Shown: one piece after another, positions 1 to 10,563 of the stretch | Layout: the number at the start of each line of letters is the position of its first letter | Position numbering within the stretch: the first letter of the stretch is position 1 | DNA from: Blasia pusilla | Taxonomy: Eukaryota > Marchantiophyta > Marchantiopsida > Blasiales | Direction of reading: 5' to 3' | Assembly (NCBI GenBank): GCA_050084515.1 | Contig: CM114272.1 | Location: 52,204,001 to 52,268,000 of the forward strand | DNA: 64,000 bases | The notes under the pieces: generated by a model | The model's input: the letters and a program-made list of their open reading frames with translations, nothing else | Database searches by the model: none | Told to the model about the DNA's origin: nothing | Position numbers and translations under genes: made by a program

Positions 1-2173
1 CATTCTAGGCCGACTTTGGAACTGATTTTGAGGAATTTGCGCTATCCAAAGGGAAGCAACTAATGGACCAATCTAAAGTGGAGATGATGGAGCAAAGTGT
101 CCAATAAAACAAGTATTTTGAAGCCGAGTTGGTTTGGGCTACATTGAAGGTGAACCCAAGAAAATCCAACTACAAGAAGATGGTCAATGACTTGAAGAAC
201 GAGGGATGACATGGCCAATTAGGTGGCAAGAGTCCAAGATTTTGAGATGATGATGTCAAACTTGATCAATTTTTGCGGAAAGATAAATGGATACGTTGAT
301 GTCGTAATATTGAAGGATAAATCAAGTTTGATCGTGAATCGAGTGGAAAAAACTACCTATTCAGGATCCCACTAGAAGATAGACCCTACTTTGTCCCGCA
401 ACTTGTCGGAATTGTGGAGGAAGAAAATTATTGTATATCTCGAGTTGATTGGATTAGTTCCACATGCTAGTCTTGGCATGTGTTCTTGTGTCTTTCATCT
501 TCATTCCTTGTGAGATTCGAATATGCATCTTGACCTTTGAAGTACGGCTGCCAAATTCAGAAATTCCTAGATAATTTTTACTCGTACTTTTGGAGGCAGA
601 GGAAGATCCAAAGTAGAGCAATCCATGCTAGGGGAATATGGTAGATCTCAATTCACTAAAGTATGTACACACCAGATTCCTTGATTCGATCAACTATAGG
701 AGGCTCACAAACTTCAAAATGGAGGCAAACAAGAAACTTCATATTTTACATCTCGTTGAAAACTTGAAGAAACTTGGAGATCCAACTCTAGGATGGTGGG
801 AAAGATCTTTCAATATCTATTCCATGTTTAGCATATCTTTTGGGAATGTATATCGTGCTACTTGCTGAAGGGAGGCAATTCTCCCCCAAAGTCAAGGAGG
901 AATTCACGAAATAGGACAAGGATGGGTTTGGTTCTCACTATTCCATATTGTATCCGCCTTTGCATTTAGATATGGAGGATCTATGCTCCACTACTCTAGT
1001 CAACTAGTGAAACCATCTGATTGGAATGCATTCACCAACTTCGAACGTCAAGAGTTTGATAGGATAGCAACAGCGACACGTAATAGCCCGATCAGGACTC
1101 GTTCTACACATATAGCTAGAAGAGAAATCAACCAGATTCTAGCAACATAGAGGATTTTATTGTAGTTTTATTATATTTTTTGAGAAGATGAAGTACCTCT
1201 TTTTTGTGTAAAGATTATTTTACGTTATTTGCAATACAAGAGTAGAAGAAAACTACTTTCGGATTATTTCTTCAAAGGATACAAGTTTTTTTATTTTTCA
1301 CTTCTTTTTGGACCTTCATAGCAACGAGTATTGTAATTTTATTTTTCTATTGGAGACAAAAACCAACAATCATTCACGCTTTCTGTGAAGTATCATAAAA
1401 ATCGAACCATTGATGAGGTTTTGTTAATTATCTTTGTAAGAGTGAAATGTAATAATTTAACATGTGTCATCCTTTGAGGTGTCGCCACCAAAGAATTGCT
1501 CTTCCATTAGTACAATACCAGAGTGTTGCTTGTACTATCTATGAGTGATCTTCAAATTTTAAAAAAAAATCTAGTTTAGCGCCTCTAGTCCTCCCTTCCC
1601 TTCCTCATTTAATTTCATTGTCTCCTCTTAACTTCCTCTCTTAAAGCGACATGTGTCAACACCAAAAGAACCCTAGGTGAAGAGGTTTCAACACCAGTGG
1701 AGGATTTTCTCTAACCCCATCCTCTTTTAATTATAGAAATATTTAAATTTATCACATTTAATTTTTTCAATCTATATTTAAATCTCTTAAGTCTACCTCA
1801 TAATAAGAGTATTTATATATTTAAGGAATTGCATTTTTTTATGATAATAAGTCTAGAAATTCTTTATATCTTTTGAAGTCAAGCTTAGTTTGGAGGGGAT
1901 TGTAATATTCAAATTTACTTTCAATTTTGGGAAGAAAATATGTTGGATGATAAAAAAAGAGTGGAAGAATAAATAGTACTAAAATATTTATTTTAGTAAT
2001 CTTATGTTACTCTCACACAAAAAAATTAACGTTCATATGGAAATGGACTAGATTACACACGGAAACTGACTAGGCTAGCATACCAATTCATGCCACTGAT
2101 CCAAAATCTAGCCACGGGAATGAGTAGCCATATGTCCACGAGTGAGTAGTCATAATTTTCATCTCCTTACTCG
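1..2173. other. No recognised gene; AT-rich intergenic or old repeat DNA
   Basis: I see no family-level similarity here. The only moderate reading frame is 638-868 (76 codons, plus strand), lysine- and leucine-rich, and its frame can be followed loosely to about 1150 through stops. It could be a remnant of a gene or transposon, but nothing identifies it. The 1560-2170 part is AT-rich with A and T runs. Confidence 0.5.
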
Positions 2174-2177
2174 ACTT
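2174..2177. repeat. Target-site duplication ACTT, left copy of element 1
   Basis: ACTT directly precedes the TGTCACATC terminus at 2178. The same four bases follow the GACA terminus at 18027-18030. This pair defines the outer ends of the integrated element. Confidence 0.75.
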
Positions 2178-2660
2178 TGTCACATCCGAATAGTTGATAG
2201 GCCGAGATCTATCGAGGATAGGGCGTAGGAGTCAGCGGACTATCTTGAGTGTAACTTTGTTTCACGGTGTCGGATGAGGTTGAGGATAGGTCCATTGTGT
2301 CAGGAACGTCGTTCCTGAAAACTTTCATGTTGAGGTCTTTCATAGCCGGGTGACTTGTTAACTAGGTCAACCGCCCATGGTAGCCTATGCGCGCAGGTTA
2401 CCAAAGGGATGGCTATTTTTAGGGGAAGAGCCTTTTGGCTCTTCCCAACCCTATATAAGAGAGGAAGATGGCTCTTCTAAGCCATCTTTCTCATGTTGGG
2501 CCGTTGGAGCACCTCTCTTGTATGTGTGTGAGATAGGACTAGGATGCTAGCATCCGGATTCCTTGATAGCGTAGGGTGGACGAGGCTCGATATGCTGATG
2601 TAGATTGAGGAGTGGAGTTTTAGGCCGAGTGTTCCGTTTTTACTACTCTTTATTTTTACA
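2178..2660 (+). repeat. Terminal repeat segment A1 (left end of element 1)
   Basis: About 480 bp starting TGTCACATC and ending TTTTTACA, alignable throughout with 17432-17888. The match stops at TTTATTTTT; the 138-bp segment that follows A2 at the right end is absent here. Element 2 has the same left-end composition (24922-25439), so the absence is systematic rather than a local deletion. It contains the likely promoter. Confidence 0.85.
2423..2460 (+). promoter_or_regulatory. Perfect 10-bp hairpin followed by TATA box in segment A1
   Basis: GGGAAGAGCC (2423-2432), a TTTT loop, then GGCTCTTCCC (2437-2446) form a perfect stem. Five bases later comes CTATATAAGA (2451-2460), a good plant TATA box. 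The same arrangement is kept at 17677-17710 in A2. Transcription would start about 30 bases downstream, inside the repeat. Confidence 0.6.
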
Positions 2661-3685
2661 TGAGAAAGATGTCAGGGGGCTGGTGGGAATTCGTTGTTTG
2701 CAGGTAGGCAAGCGAGTTGCCTTGGTCGGGAGCCCTTGGAGACAAGTGTGTTGCGGGTGTTGGTCATTTTTCTTTTCGGAGGGCCGTGGGTGGAAGCGCT
2801 GTCCATTTTTCTCAGATTTTGCTGGTGCAGATTGACGCGGGACAGCAGCCAGGGGTAGCGCGCGGTGTGGCGTCGAGTGTACACAAGGGGTGTGTCAGGA
2901 AAGAGCAAGAGGCGGCGACGAGCGCGGATGGGCACGGACGGCGCGCATTTAGGGCCCCCCAGGCCATTATGGCCCATAGGGAGGCCGGACAAGCCTTGGC
3001 CCTTGGTTTTTTTTCCCTTACGTAGTTGTGAGCGCCGTGGTCGCGCCTCCTCGGTGTGGTGGAGTGTGGACGTTGCATTTGGATGGGGTTGAGTCGAGGG
3101 TACGTGGCATGTCTGGGGGTGGGCGGACAGATTTTTCAGAACGTAATATTTTTCAGGCTTGGATGGGATTTGCGAGGGTTGTGGTGGAGAGTGTCTCGAC
3201 GGAATGGTAGTGCTGGAGTGTCAGTGCGCATGATGCCGATGGGTTGTCCGCATCTGTTGACGGAGGTTTGATGCGCTGTGCCACATGGAGGAGTGAGTGT
3301 TAACGGTGCAGTAGGTTGGAGGGCGTGATCAGGTTACCCATTCGAGTCCCTTTTCCCGCACTTGTCGCGTGTGAGTGAGAGTGTTGGGTATCGGGTACTA
3401 GCTAGTGCTAGATGGGTGCAGTGATGGTGACGAGTGTAGATTCTTTTCATGTGTAGCATGTTGGTGGATATACCGTGGTTGCCACGTAGGGCTTGCATGT
3501 ATGACTTGAGAGTGTCGCTAGGTTAGGTGAGTCAGTTGGGAGGCTCATGGTGAGCCCGAGTGTTGAGTGTGCGTGAGGCCGGGTGTGTCATCACGGGATT
3601 GACATTAGCATAGGTGAGCTAGTGAGGAGTGTGGGAGACTCTCGGTGAGTCTAAGTGCTTGAGCGGTTGAGAAAGGGTTGTCATC
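2661..3685 (+). other. Untranslated leader of element 1
   Basis: About 1 kb, G-rich on the plus strand, between A1 and gag. Overlapping open frames on both strands at 2605-3271 are by-products of the base composition; none resembles a known protein. The bases after A1 (TGAGAAAGATGTCAGG) would be the primer-binding site, but they do not start with TGG and I cannot match them to a tRNA 3' end. Confidence 0.5.
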
Positions 3686-4890
3686 ATGGTGGTCTTCCAG
3701 GGTTCGGAAGAACGAGGTAGTGTGAGCAGTAGTAGTGGTGTGATACGGAGTGGAGTGAGATACCGAGGGGTTACCAGTGAGGAGCTACCTCGACATCCAT
3801 CCATGGCTGGATCGTCATCATTAGACACCGGGTCTTGTGACGAGATCGCAGACGGAGGCAGTATCACTTGGCAAGAGATGGACGACATGAGCCATTGGGG
3901 CAAGCGTTGTTTCTCAGGTGTAGTGGGCACCATCGCCTTATTTGATTTTATCCAGGAGTTGGACACGTGGTGCGACTTCCAGGAGATACAGACCCCGACA
4001 CGGTTGAACCCTTTCATGGCATGGAAGGGATTGTTCCAGCACTTGGAGAGTCCACTGATGGATGACTACATGGAGTTTCGATCACTATATTCAGTAGAGA
4101 TCGATGCTTGGAGGATGTATTGGGCTCCAAGGTATGTGTCCACTATTGGTCGCCAGGCATATGATGGGATCGTGAGAGGAGAGAGACCCACACCATCAGC
4201 CCGGAGACTAGATGGAGAGGAGGGCAGTGAGACAGGCGATGTGGCAGAGACCTCTGGTGGTAGAGGGCCACCCAGCTTCAGCCCCAGAGAGGAGTTCTTC
4301 TGACAGTTGGGGAAGAGCTACCAAGGCGTACGCATCGACAAGCTGAAGAGCCTACACAATTTTTAGTGACGATCAGGTGAGAGTCTGAGAGAGGCCTTCA
4401 CACGTTTGAGGAGGCTGATCATTGCTACGTATGGAGTGACTGAGGTGCAGTCAGTCCTGTATTGGTATGGGATTCTGGACCGAGAACTACGAAGGAGAGT
4501 CCGAGATGCGGTGCTCATTCACACAACGATGCCCACATTGAAGGTGGTCTTTGAGTTGTCTGAGCGTATTGAGCTCAACATGAGTGAGGAGCAGGTAGTG
4601 ACCGTTAGATTTTCTCGAGAGTCGATGGGTCCACGAACGACGGTGACCCCACAAGTGCCACAACGAGCACCACTACCACGAGAGCAGGCCAGTGTGCCCA
4701 GAGAGCAGGGCGGGTACCATGAGCCTATGAGGCAACAACCCGTTCCTACATATGTTGCCCAGCACGGATCGATGTTGTCTTGTTGGACTTGTGGAGGGGC
4801 CCATAGGCAGAGAGACTGCACACAGCATGGGAGAGGACCACGAGCACCTCCGATTGCTCTGGAGCCCCAGAGGATGGCCCCACCACGATA
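3686..4890 (+). pseudogene. Gag polyprotein, degraded (element 1)
   Basis: Gag would coat the element RNA in the virus-like particle. The first frame (3686-4303) gives an acidic region and a helical capsid-like region ending near PREEFF. After stops the frame resumes at about 4370-4890 with the retrotransposon-gag signature GESLREAFTRLRRLI. A zinc knuckle of C-x2-C-x3-H-x4-C type (CWTCGGAHRQRDC) lies at about 4785-4825. A second knuckle follows at about 4893-4925 but has lost its second cysteine (TTT codon) and contains a TGA. The element 2 gag (21973-23461) aligns along its length, confirming the assignment. Stops near 4303, 4365 and 4892 make this a pseudogene. Confidence 0.8.
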
Positions 4891-5125
4891 CTAGTGTGAC
4901 TATTTTCACTGATATGGTCACACTAGGGATAGATGTTATGACCTTCGTCAAGAGGCACGTCCAGAGATAGGCCGAGGGCCTGGGGGCGGTCGTCCTGGAG
5001 GAGGTTGGGGAGTCCTTCCTGAACGTGGTGGTAGAGGGCCACCACCAGCCAGAGGAGATAGATCGGGAGCACCAAAGCCGACACTTCTTTCACGCATCGA
5101 TCAGTTGGAGTAGAGGATTTCTGCC

Positions 5126-6022
5126 ATGACAATGATGGAGCTCAAGGAAGGCACGGAGCCTCGAGCAGCTAGTGTGGCTCGAGGTTCTACCTCTTACCCA
5201 GATTCGGGTGAGGATCTCGCCAGTATGGGGTTTATGTGTAGTGCAGCTCAGGTTGAGGCGGCTGTAGTGGTGACTCGTGGTGCTGCAAGAGGCACCGAGC
5301 CAACGAGAGATGGAGTTGAGATTGACCCACCGGAGGGGATCGATAGGCGCCAGGCCAAGGTTCCACAGTCATTCATATTTTCGGAGGCACTACACACACC
5401 ATCGATGGTGCCTCGATGACCAATGGTGCCTATAGCTTAGGCACCTACGTCGACGTCACGAGGAGTTGGAGTGACAACTCCTATGCCGGATCGATTGGAG
5501 TCAGTGTCGACCATAGTGTTGGAGGTGGCGACCAGAGTGAGTCAGACTCCACTATTTTCCGCCATAGAGTTGGCGACGTTGGGAGTTGGACCTGCTCAAG
5601 TGTTCCGGCTGGCCGCCACATTGTGTGAGCGTGGAGAGGTGACTGCTTCTTGTTCAGAGGTAGTTGAGGAGATGGTCGACCTGCCCTCAAAGTCGGTCTC
5701 GAGGACGTTCCTGATAGAGTCATGGCATGCGGCGGCGGAAAAGTTGGTAGATATGCCAGCTCGACCGACCATAGAGCGAGCAGTAGTGACACATGGAGTA
5801 GTGTTACTAGATAACGGAGCTGGAGTATTTTGCTTGGTTAGTCCGACTGGGACAGTATACCACTCGCAGCGCGTCCTACTTGACTCGGGACCGCAACCCT
5901 TGATGTTAGGGAAGGCGGCGTGTTTAACGTTGGGGTTATGGAAGGCCGACATTGAGCCTTGTCCCTTCCAGATACAGACCTCAATTGGGGGCGTGTCATC
6001 CACACAGTATATGACTCGATAG
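5126..6022 (+). pseudogene. Gag-pol linker and aspartic protease, degraded (element 1)
   Basis: The protease would cleave the Gag-Pol polyprotein. The core is VLLDSG at about 5873-5890 (catalytic DSG codons 5882-5890), followed by the hydrophobic QPLMLGK stretch typical of retropepsins of this group. An acidic/alanine-rich linker lies upstream (5126-5870). A few bases after the core, the stretch around FQIQTS corresponds to the next strand of the fold. In element 2 the equivalent region reads LLDSRVEPLMLGK, so the glycine is lost there. After 6022 the frame breaks repeatedly. The protease directly precedes the methyltransferase module, separated by about 600 bp of linker that in element 2 is nearly continuous. 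Confidence 0.75.
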
Positions 6023-6601
6023 GAGATAGTTGTCAGAGTCCAGCCAGAGCATGCGACGGATAGTGCTATGGTGCGCACACGTGCGATTACGACACCAGCT
6101 GAGTTATATGATGTGTTGGTGGGGAGTATAGTGTTATATTCCCTATGATTCATCATTGAATTTTGGGAGGAGACCGTTGCTTATCGGCCAGGGTGGCGGT
6201 TAATTGACGGGCGGATGAGTATGTTACTCGTGCAGTTTGCGGGACGAGGTGGTTGATCACAAGGCGAGTATATGACCACGTTGGCAACTTTCACAAGTAG
6301 TGTTAGTTGGCCAAGAGAGTTATTGGAGGGGAGAACACGTGCAGAGGATGTCCCAATAGCGGATAGTCCCACGGAGAGATAGGCCATGGCGGGTGTCTCT
6401 TCCCATGTTGGTGAGACCTCTTCACCATTGTGGGGTACGACTCGAGAGCTACAGAGGAGTGCCGACGACCTCGTGAGGCAGGCGTGGAGTCATGCCTTTA
6501 TCCCGGAGTAGAGAGAGTCAAGTGGCAATCAGGCCCCTCGAGTGGAGACGTTGACCCCACTAGATACCACACCCGTTGTGTGGCAGTGTGCAGAGGAGGG
6601 T

Positions 6602-7580
6602 GTTAGGATGTTAGATCTCTTTGGAGGGATTAGCACCGGATTGGCTGCAGTATTGCAGGCGGGCATACGGGTGCATCAATACCTTTATGTGGAGAGAGAT
6701 GAGACCGCGCGGTGAGTATCATTACGTCACGTGGCGATATTGGTCCAGTGGTAATCTGAGTTGTTGCCGGTATCTGCAGTACGGGAATGTCAGCATACAC
6801 TACCCGCTGACATCTCTTTGGTGGGGGGCGCAAGATCTGGATAGAGTTGGCACCATTCATTTGGTGATTGCTGGATGGTCATGTCAGGGTCATTCATCAG
6901 TTGGCCGAGGATTTGGATTGCAAGATCCGAGGTCAGGGATTTTTTGGGAGATATTGCGAGTAGTATGACACTTGCAAGAGAGTCAGACATGTTCTCCAAT
7001 GTACATTTTGGATAACGTGCCCTTGTTGGGAGACACTCGTGCACGTGTGATGACGAGTGTGCATCAGGTGAGGTCCTGGTTGGGACCTGTTGTGTTGCTA
7101 GATGCAGCGAGAGTTGGATCACGCGCCCATCATCCACGACTGTGGTGGACGAACCTAATACCATCCGAGTTACTGAGTCGAGCATACGATGGAGTCCATA
7201 GAGCACCACATCTCACATTGGATGCTATTTTGGGTTCGGGGCGTCGATCTCAGGTGGTGACGCGGGATGATAGACCACCATTGGTGATGGCCAATAGGGT
7301 GGGGGAGTTGAGGGCAGCCTTACCTACGTTGGTGAGCTTCCTAGCATCCCATGTCTTTTGTCTAGGAGGGCCAGGCATGATTTGGGATGAGGTGACTAGA
7401 GCATTAGAGGAGCCTATAGCCGATGAGTGCGAGCGCGCCATGGGGTTCGCTACGAGTACTACGGCGGTGCTAGGGATGGTTGAGGTATCCCGGAGATAGG
7501 TGTGGGGGCAGGCGATGGACCTCAACTGTCTCACATGGATAGTCGGCCTAGGTATGGATGAGCAGAGACGGATGCGAGTG
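6602..7580 (+). pseudogene. DNMT3-like cytosine-5 DNA methyltransferase domain in pol, degraded
   Basis: This domain would transfer a methyl group from S-adenosylmethionine to C5 of cytosine. Motif I is DLFGGISTGL (from 6614), followed by the acidic YVERDE stretch. Motif IV is AGWSCQGHS, with the catalytic Cys codon at 6882-6884; element 2 has PCQ here, so the Ser is a mutation. Then come DPRSG, motif VI as YILDNVP (about 6999-7023) and motif VIII/IX as DAARVGSRAHHPRLWW (about 7100-7150). The C-terminal part has ER-x2-GF-x3-T (about 7432-7470), SRR, and LG/WGQ at 7500-7515, resembling the end of DNMT3. Motifs run I to X in canonical order, unlike the permuted plant DRM enzymes. There is a stop and frameshift after motif I, a TGA at 6966 and a TAG at 7497. 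Confidence 0.85.
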
Positions 7581-7955
7581 TCATCCATGTCATCATGTCC
7601 ACCAGTTAGACCATTGCCTACAGGGTCTGTACAGGGATTGGCTGGGGGCGAGACGAGGAGAGATAGGCATCCATGGACTTCCTGGGAGGTCGTTCAAGCA
7701 GAGAGTGCGAAGGCGGCCAGAGAAGCACATATTCATTTTTTGCATGTGGAGCATGGTGTAGGAGATCAGAGTGGAGTGGTTGTTGCGGAGGTGGCTAGGG
7801 TTGCCACATAGCAACCAAAGCCAGAGGTTGCGTCCTCTCCGAGTGAGGTCACGATGGAGACTTGGGAGCCAGTGATAGGTCTCAAGTTGATAGGAGGAGA
7901 GCGATGGCAAGTTCGTAGGTTTTTGAGAGGGCATGTCAGTTGATTTGCCTTTAGT

Positions 7956-8735
7956 ATGAGAGACTTGGGTACGCTAAAGGGTCCCGGGATACGGATTGAG
8001 TTGGCTAGTGATACGCTGATCTTTCGTCGACCCTACAGGTATTCTAATATGGAGCGAGCCTTGATTCAGAGCATGAGTGAGGACTTGTTGGAGGCAAGAC
8101 TTGTGGAGTTATCACATGGGGAGTATGCATCTGCCACAGTCATGCCGGCAAAGAAGGATATGTATGGCAATTGGACAGATAGGCGGATGTGTGGAGATTA
8201 CCGTCCTATCAATCGACAAATGAGGTCAGATCGGTACGCTATGCCTACTCCTGAGGAGATCTTTGATGCGGTAGGGCATGCAAAGATCTTCAGTACTTTA
8301 GAACTCCGTGCTAGCTATCATCAACTCCCTTAGGTTGGAGGACAGGGAGAAGATAGCATTCTGGGGGATAGATTGATTCGGGAGAGATTGCTTGTATCAG
8401 TGGCGGTTCTTACCATTTGGGTTGAAGAACGCGCCTGCGGAATTTCAGAGAGTGATGGATAGGATTCTGGCTCGCTTGGATTTTGTACGATGTTACATAG
8501 ATGATATTCTTATCTTCAGTTCCACAGTTGAGGAGCATGAGCGACACCTGGAGGAGGTGTTTCGGCGATTGCAGTTACATGGACTGAAGTTACATCCAGG
8601 CAAGTGCAGATTCTTTTAGGAGCAGATTGAGTACTTGGGACACACCATATACCCAAGTGGGTTAGCCGTTCAGCAGACGAAGGTGGAGGCTATTGCGCAG
8701 AGGTTCTTACCATTTGGGTTGAAGGACCTCAGACA
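7956..8735 (+). pseudogene. Reverse transcriptase, degraded (element 1)
   Basis: This copies element RNA into DNA. The fingers region GIRIELASDT...IFRRPYRYS leads into MCGDYRPIN, then STLELRASYHQLP (motif A; the usual Asp is Glu here). After a frameshift near 8333 come LPFGLKNAPAEFQRVMD (motif B, about 8410-8460) and CYIDDILIFS (motif C; YIDD codons 8494-8505). The thumb region LHPGKCRFF...YLGHTI follows. Motif order and the YIDD box place it with Ty3/gypsy. The 3' end is interrupted by a templated filler at 8702-8735. Confidence 0.88.
8702..8735. repeat. Composite filler copied from two nearby sequences
   Basis: 8702-8724 repeats 23 bases of the RT at 8405-8427. 8718-8735 equals 18 bases of the LINE-A reverse transcriptase at 13870-13887. 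The two pieces overlap by seven shared bases (GTTGAAG). It replaces the expected pol sequence between the RT thumb and the connection domain. Confidence 0.7.
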
Positions 8736-8838
8736 GATGTGAGTCGAGTCTGAGCGTTTCTTGGACTGGCATAATTCTATCGACGGTATGTCAAGGGTTT
8801 TAGTGCGATCGCAAAGTCTTTGACCTTGTTGACGAGAC

Positions 8839-9345
8839 TTGCTCAAGTTTGGTTGTGGGGAGATGATCAGGAGCGAGAATTTTAGGAGCTCAAGGACAGG
8901 TTGGATGTCCTCACCCATTTTACAGAGACCGGGTAGGGGTCGCCCATTCCAATTACATATGGATTGGAGCATGTTGGGTCTAGGAGCAGTGCTTACTCAG
9001 AGGGATGACGAGGAGAGAGAGTTTGTTGTGGCTTACGCAAGCCGATCGAACAACATTGCAGAGGCAAAGTATAGCTCTTACGAGGGAGAGTGCTTGGCTG
9101 CAGTGTGGGTTGTGGCACATTTCACGTGCTATTTATTTGGCAACCCTTTCACACTTATCACTGATCATCAGCCGTTGAGATCGAGGTGGTTGATGCAGTC
9201 CAGTAAGCTTACGGGAAAGCTTGCCAGGTGGGCTCTATTACTACAGGAGTATGAGTTTGAGGTGGTTCATAGGCCAAGCCGGATGAACCTGGATGTGGAT
9301 GGGTTGAGTCGTAATCCATGTCCAAGTCAGAGAGACGATATATGA
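8839..9345 (+). pseudogene. RNase H domain (element 1)
   Basis: It degrades the RNA strand of the RNA-DNA hybrid. The open frame of 168 codons contains LHMDWSMLGLGAVLTQ (first catalytic Asp; usually LxTDAS), VVAYASR, YSSYEGECLAAVWVV (catalytic Glu) and FTLITDHQPL (catalytic Asp), then LARWALLLQEYEFEVVHR and DGLSR, the usual end of Ty3/gypsy RNase H. It follows the RT with about 100 bp of damaged connection domain and leads into integrase. Confidence 0.88.
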
Positions 9346-9438
9346 GCTCGATGGCACGGAGAGAGTGATGAGGAGATGGTGCCCGGTTGGCATGCATCTA
9401 CCTATCTTTGTTGGTTGACTATGGTAGGTCAGCCATAG

Positions 9439-10249
9439 GTGATGACTCTAGTGGTGGGGTTGGATGATGAGTCTTTGGATCCGGAGGTCAGTGAGGAGGC
9501 GATAGGCGGTTGTGATATCCATGACGACGTGGAGGTTGTGGAGTTTTTGCGCATTGGCGTCATAGCAAGCATAGTGAGTGCTAGGGAGCGGGATCGGATC
9601 CTACAGCAAGCCAAGAGGTTCATGTGGGAGGGGACTCACATTTTGTGGGATGGAGAGATGGTAGGATACAAGTGGTACGTCATCCTTCCCAGCGAGCACG
9701 TGTAGTGCGACATGCCCATGAGGAGTTGGGACATTTTGGAGTGAAGCGTACTTACAACTTACTCCAAATTTAGTATTGGTGGCGCAACATGCATACTTGG
9801 GTACAGCACTTTGTGGCCAGATGTATGGTATGTGACAAAGTGCAAGCATCCTTCAATGCTCCCACTCTGCAGTTACATCCTTTGCCAATTATGGGTTTAG
9901 GTTATCGGTGGAGTTTAGACTTTGCCAATGACGGGGCATCATCATAGGTACGTGTTGGTCATGGTGGAGCATTTCTCCAAGTGGATAGAGTTGGTGGCAC
10001 TACCGGACAAGGCGAGCAAGGAAACAGCTTATGCGTTTCTGGATCGTGTGCTTAGTCACTTTGGTGCATCAGTGGAGGTGTTGACTGACCAGGATACCGA
10101 GTTCAAGTGAGAGTTTCAGGCCTTGTGTGATCAGGGGCTGATAGATCACCCCACCATGTCCAAAGATCATCCTGAGGCGGATGGGTTGGCGGAGAGAGTA
10201 GTACAGACGGTGAAGAGAGGATTGCGTAAGTATGGCTTGCAGCGAGGAT
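9439..10249 (+). pseudogene. Integrase, N-terminal part up to the LINE-A insertion
   Basis: Integrase joins element DNA to the chromosome. A linker (9439-9700) is followed, across frameshifts, by an HHCC zinc domain: RHAHEELGHFG (about 9708-9742) and CMVCDK (about 9823-9840). The catalytic core has SLDFA (first Asp, about 9910), HFSKWIELVALPDK, a second Asp in LTDQDTEF (about 10081-10105) and Glu in GLAERVVQT (about 10184-10213). The core ends at KYGLQRG followed by TAG at 10249; the matching codon at the right-hand junction (16528-16530) is CAG. The reading continues at 16531 after LINE-A. Confidence 0.85.
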
Positions 10250-10255
10250 AGTTGA
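10250..10255. repeat. LINE-A target-site duplication, left copy (AGTTGA)
   Basis: AGTTGA occurs at 10250-10255 and 16529-16534. Joining the flanks through one copy restores a continuous integrase reading frame (GLQRG-QLREWD). The base before it is T on the left and C on the right, so the duplication may be 7 bp with one C-to-T change. Confidence 0.75.
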
Positions 10256-10563
10256 ACAAAGATATAAATTGATGTAGAAAAAGGATGGGAAACCCATCAC
10301 GATACAAAAGAGGGGGCATAGAGAGCCAAAAAAATAGACCTCAAGAGGTGAGAACCGGCCCCGATGAGAAAGAAGGGGGCCTTTCTCCCTAATGACCAAA
10401 ATCACCAACAACAGAGACAATATCAGCAACACCTAGAGAACTATGACTACTACTAAGTGGGCCTCTAGCATTGGCGTCTCCAACCGCCTTTGAGCCATAA
10501 AAGCCCATTTTCCTAGGTGCTTGTTTGCAAAGCTATGGAGCCTGTTGCCTACAATAAAGTATA

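Noticed and set aside
2605-3271. Several overlapping ORFs on both strands in the leader of element 1
   Set aside because: GC-rich composition keeps frames open; none has protein-like character or a counterpart in element 2.
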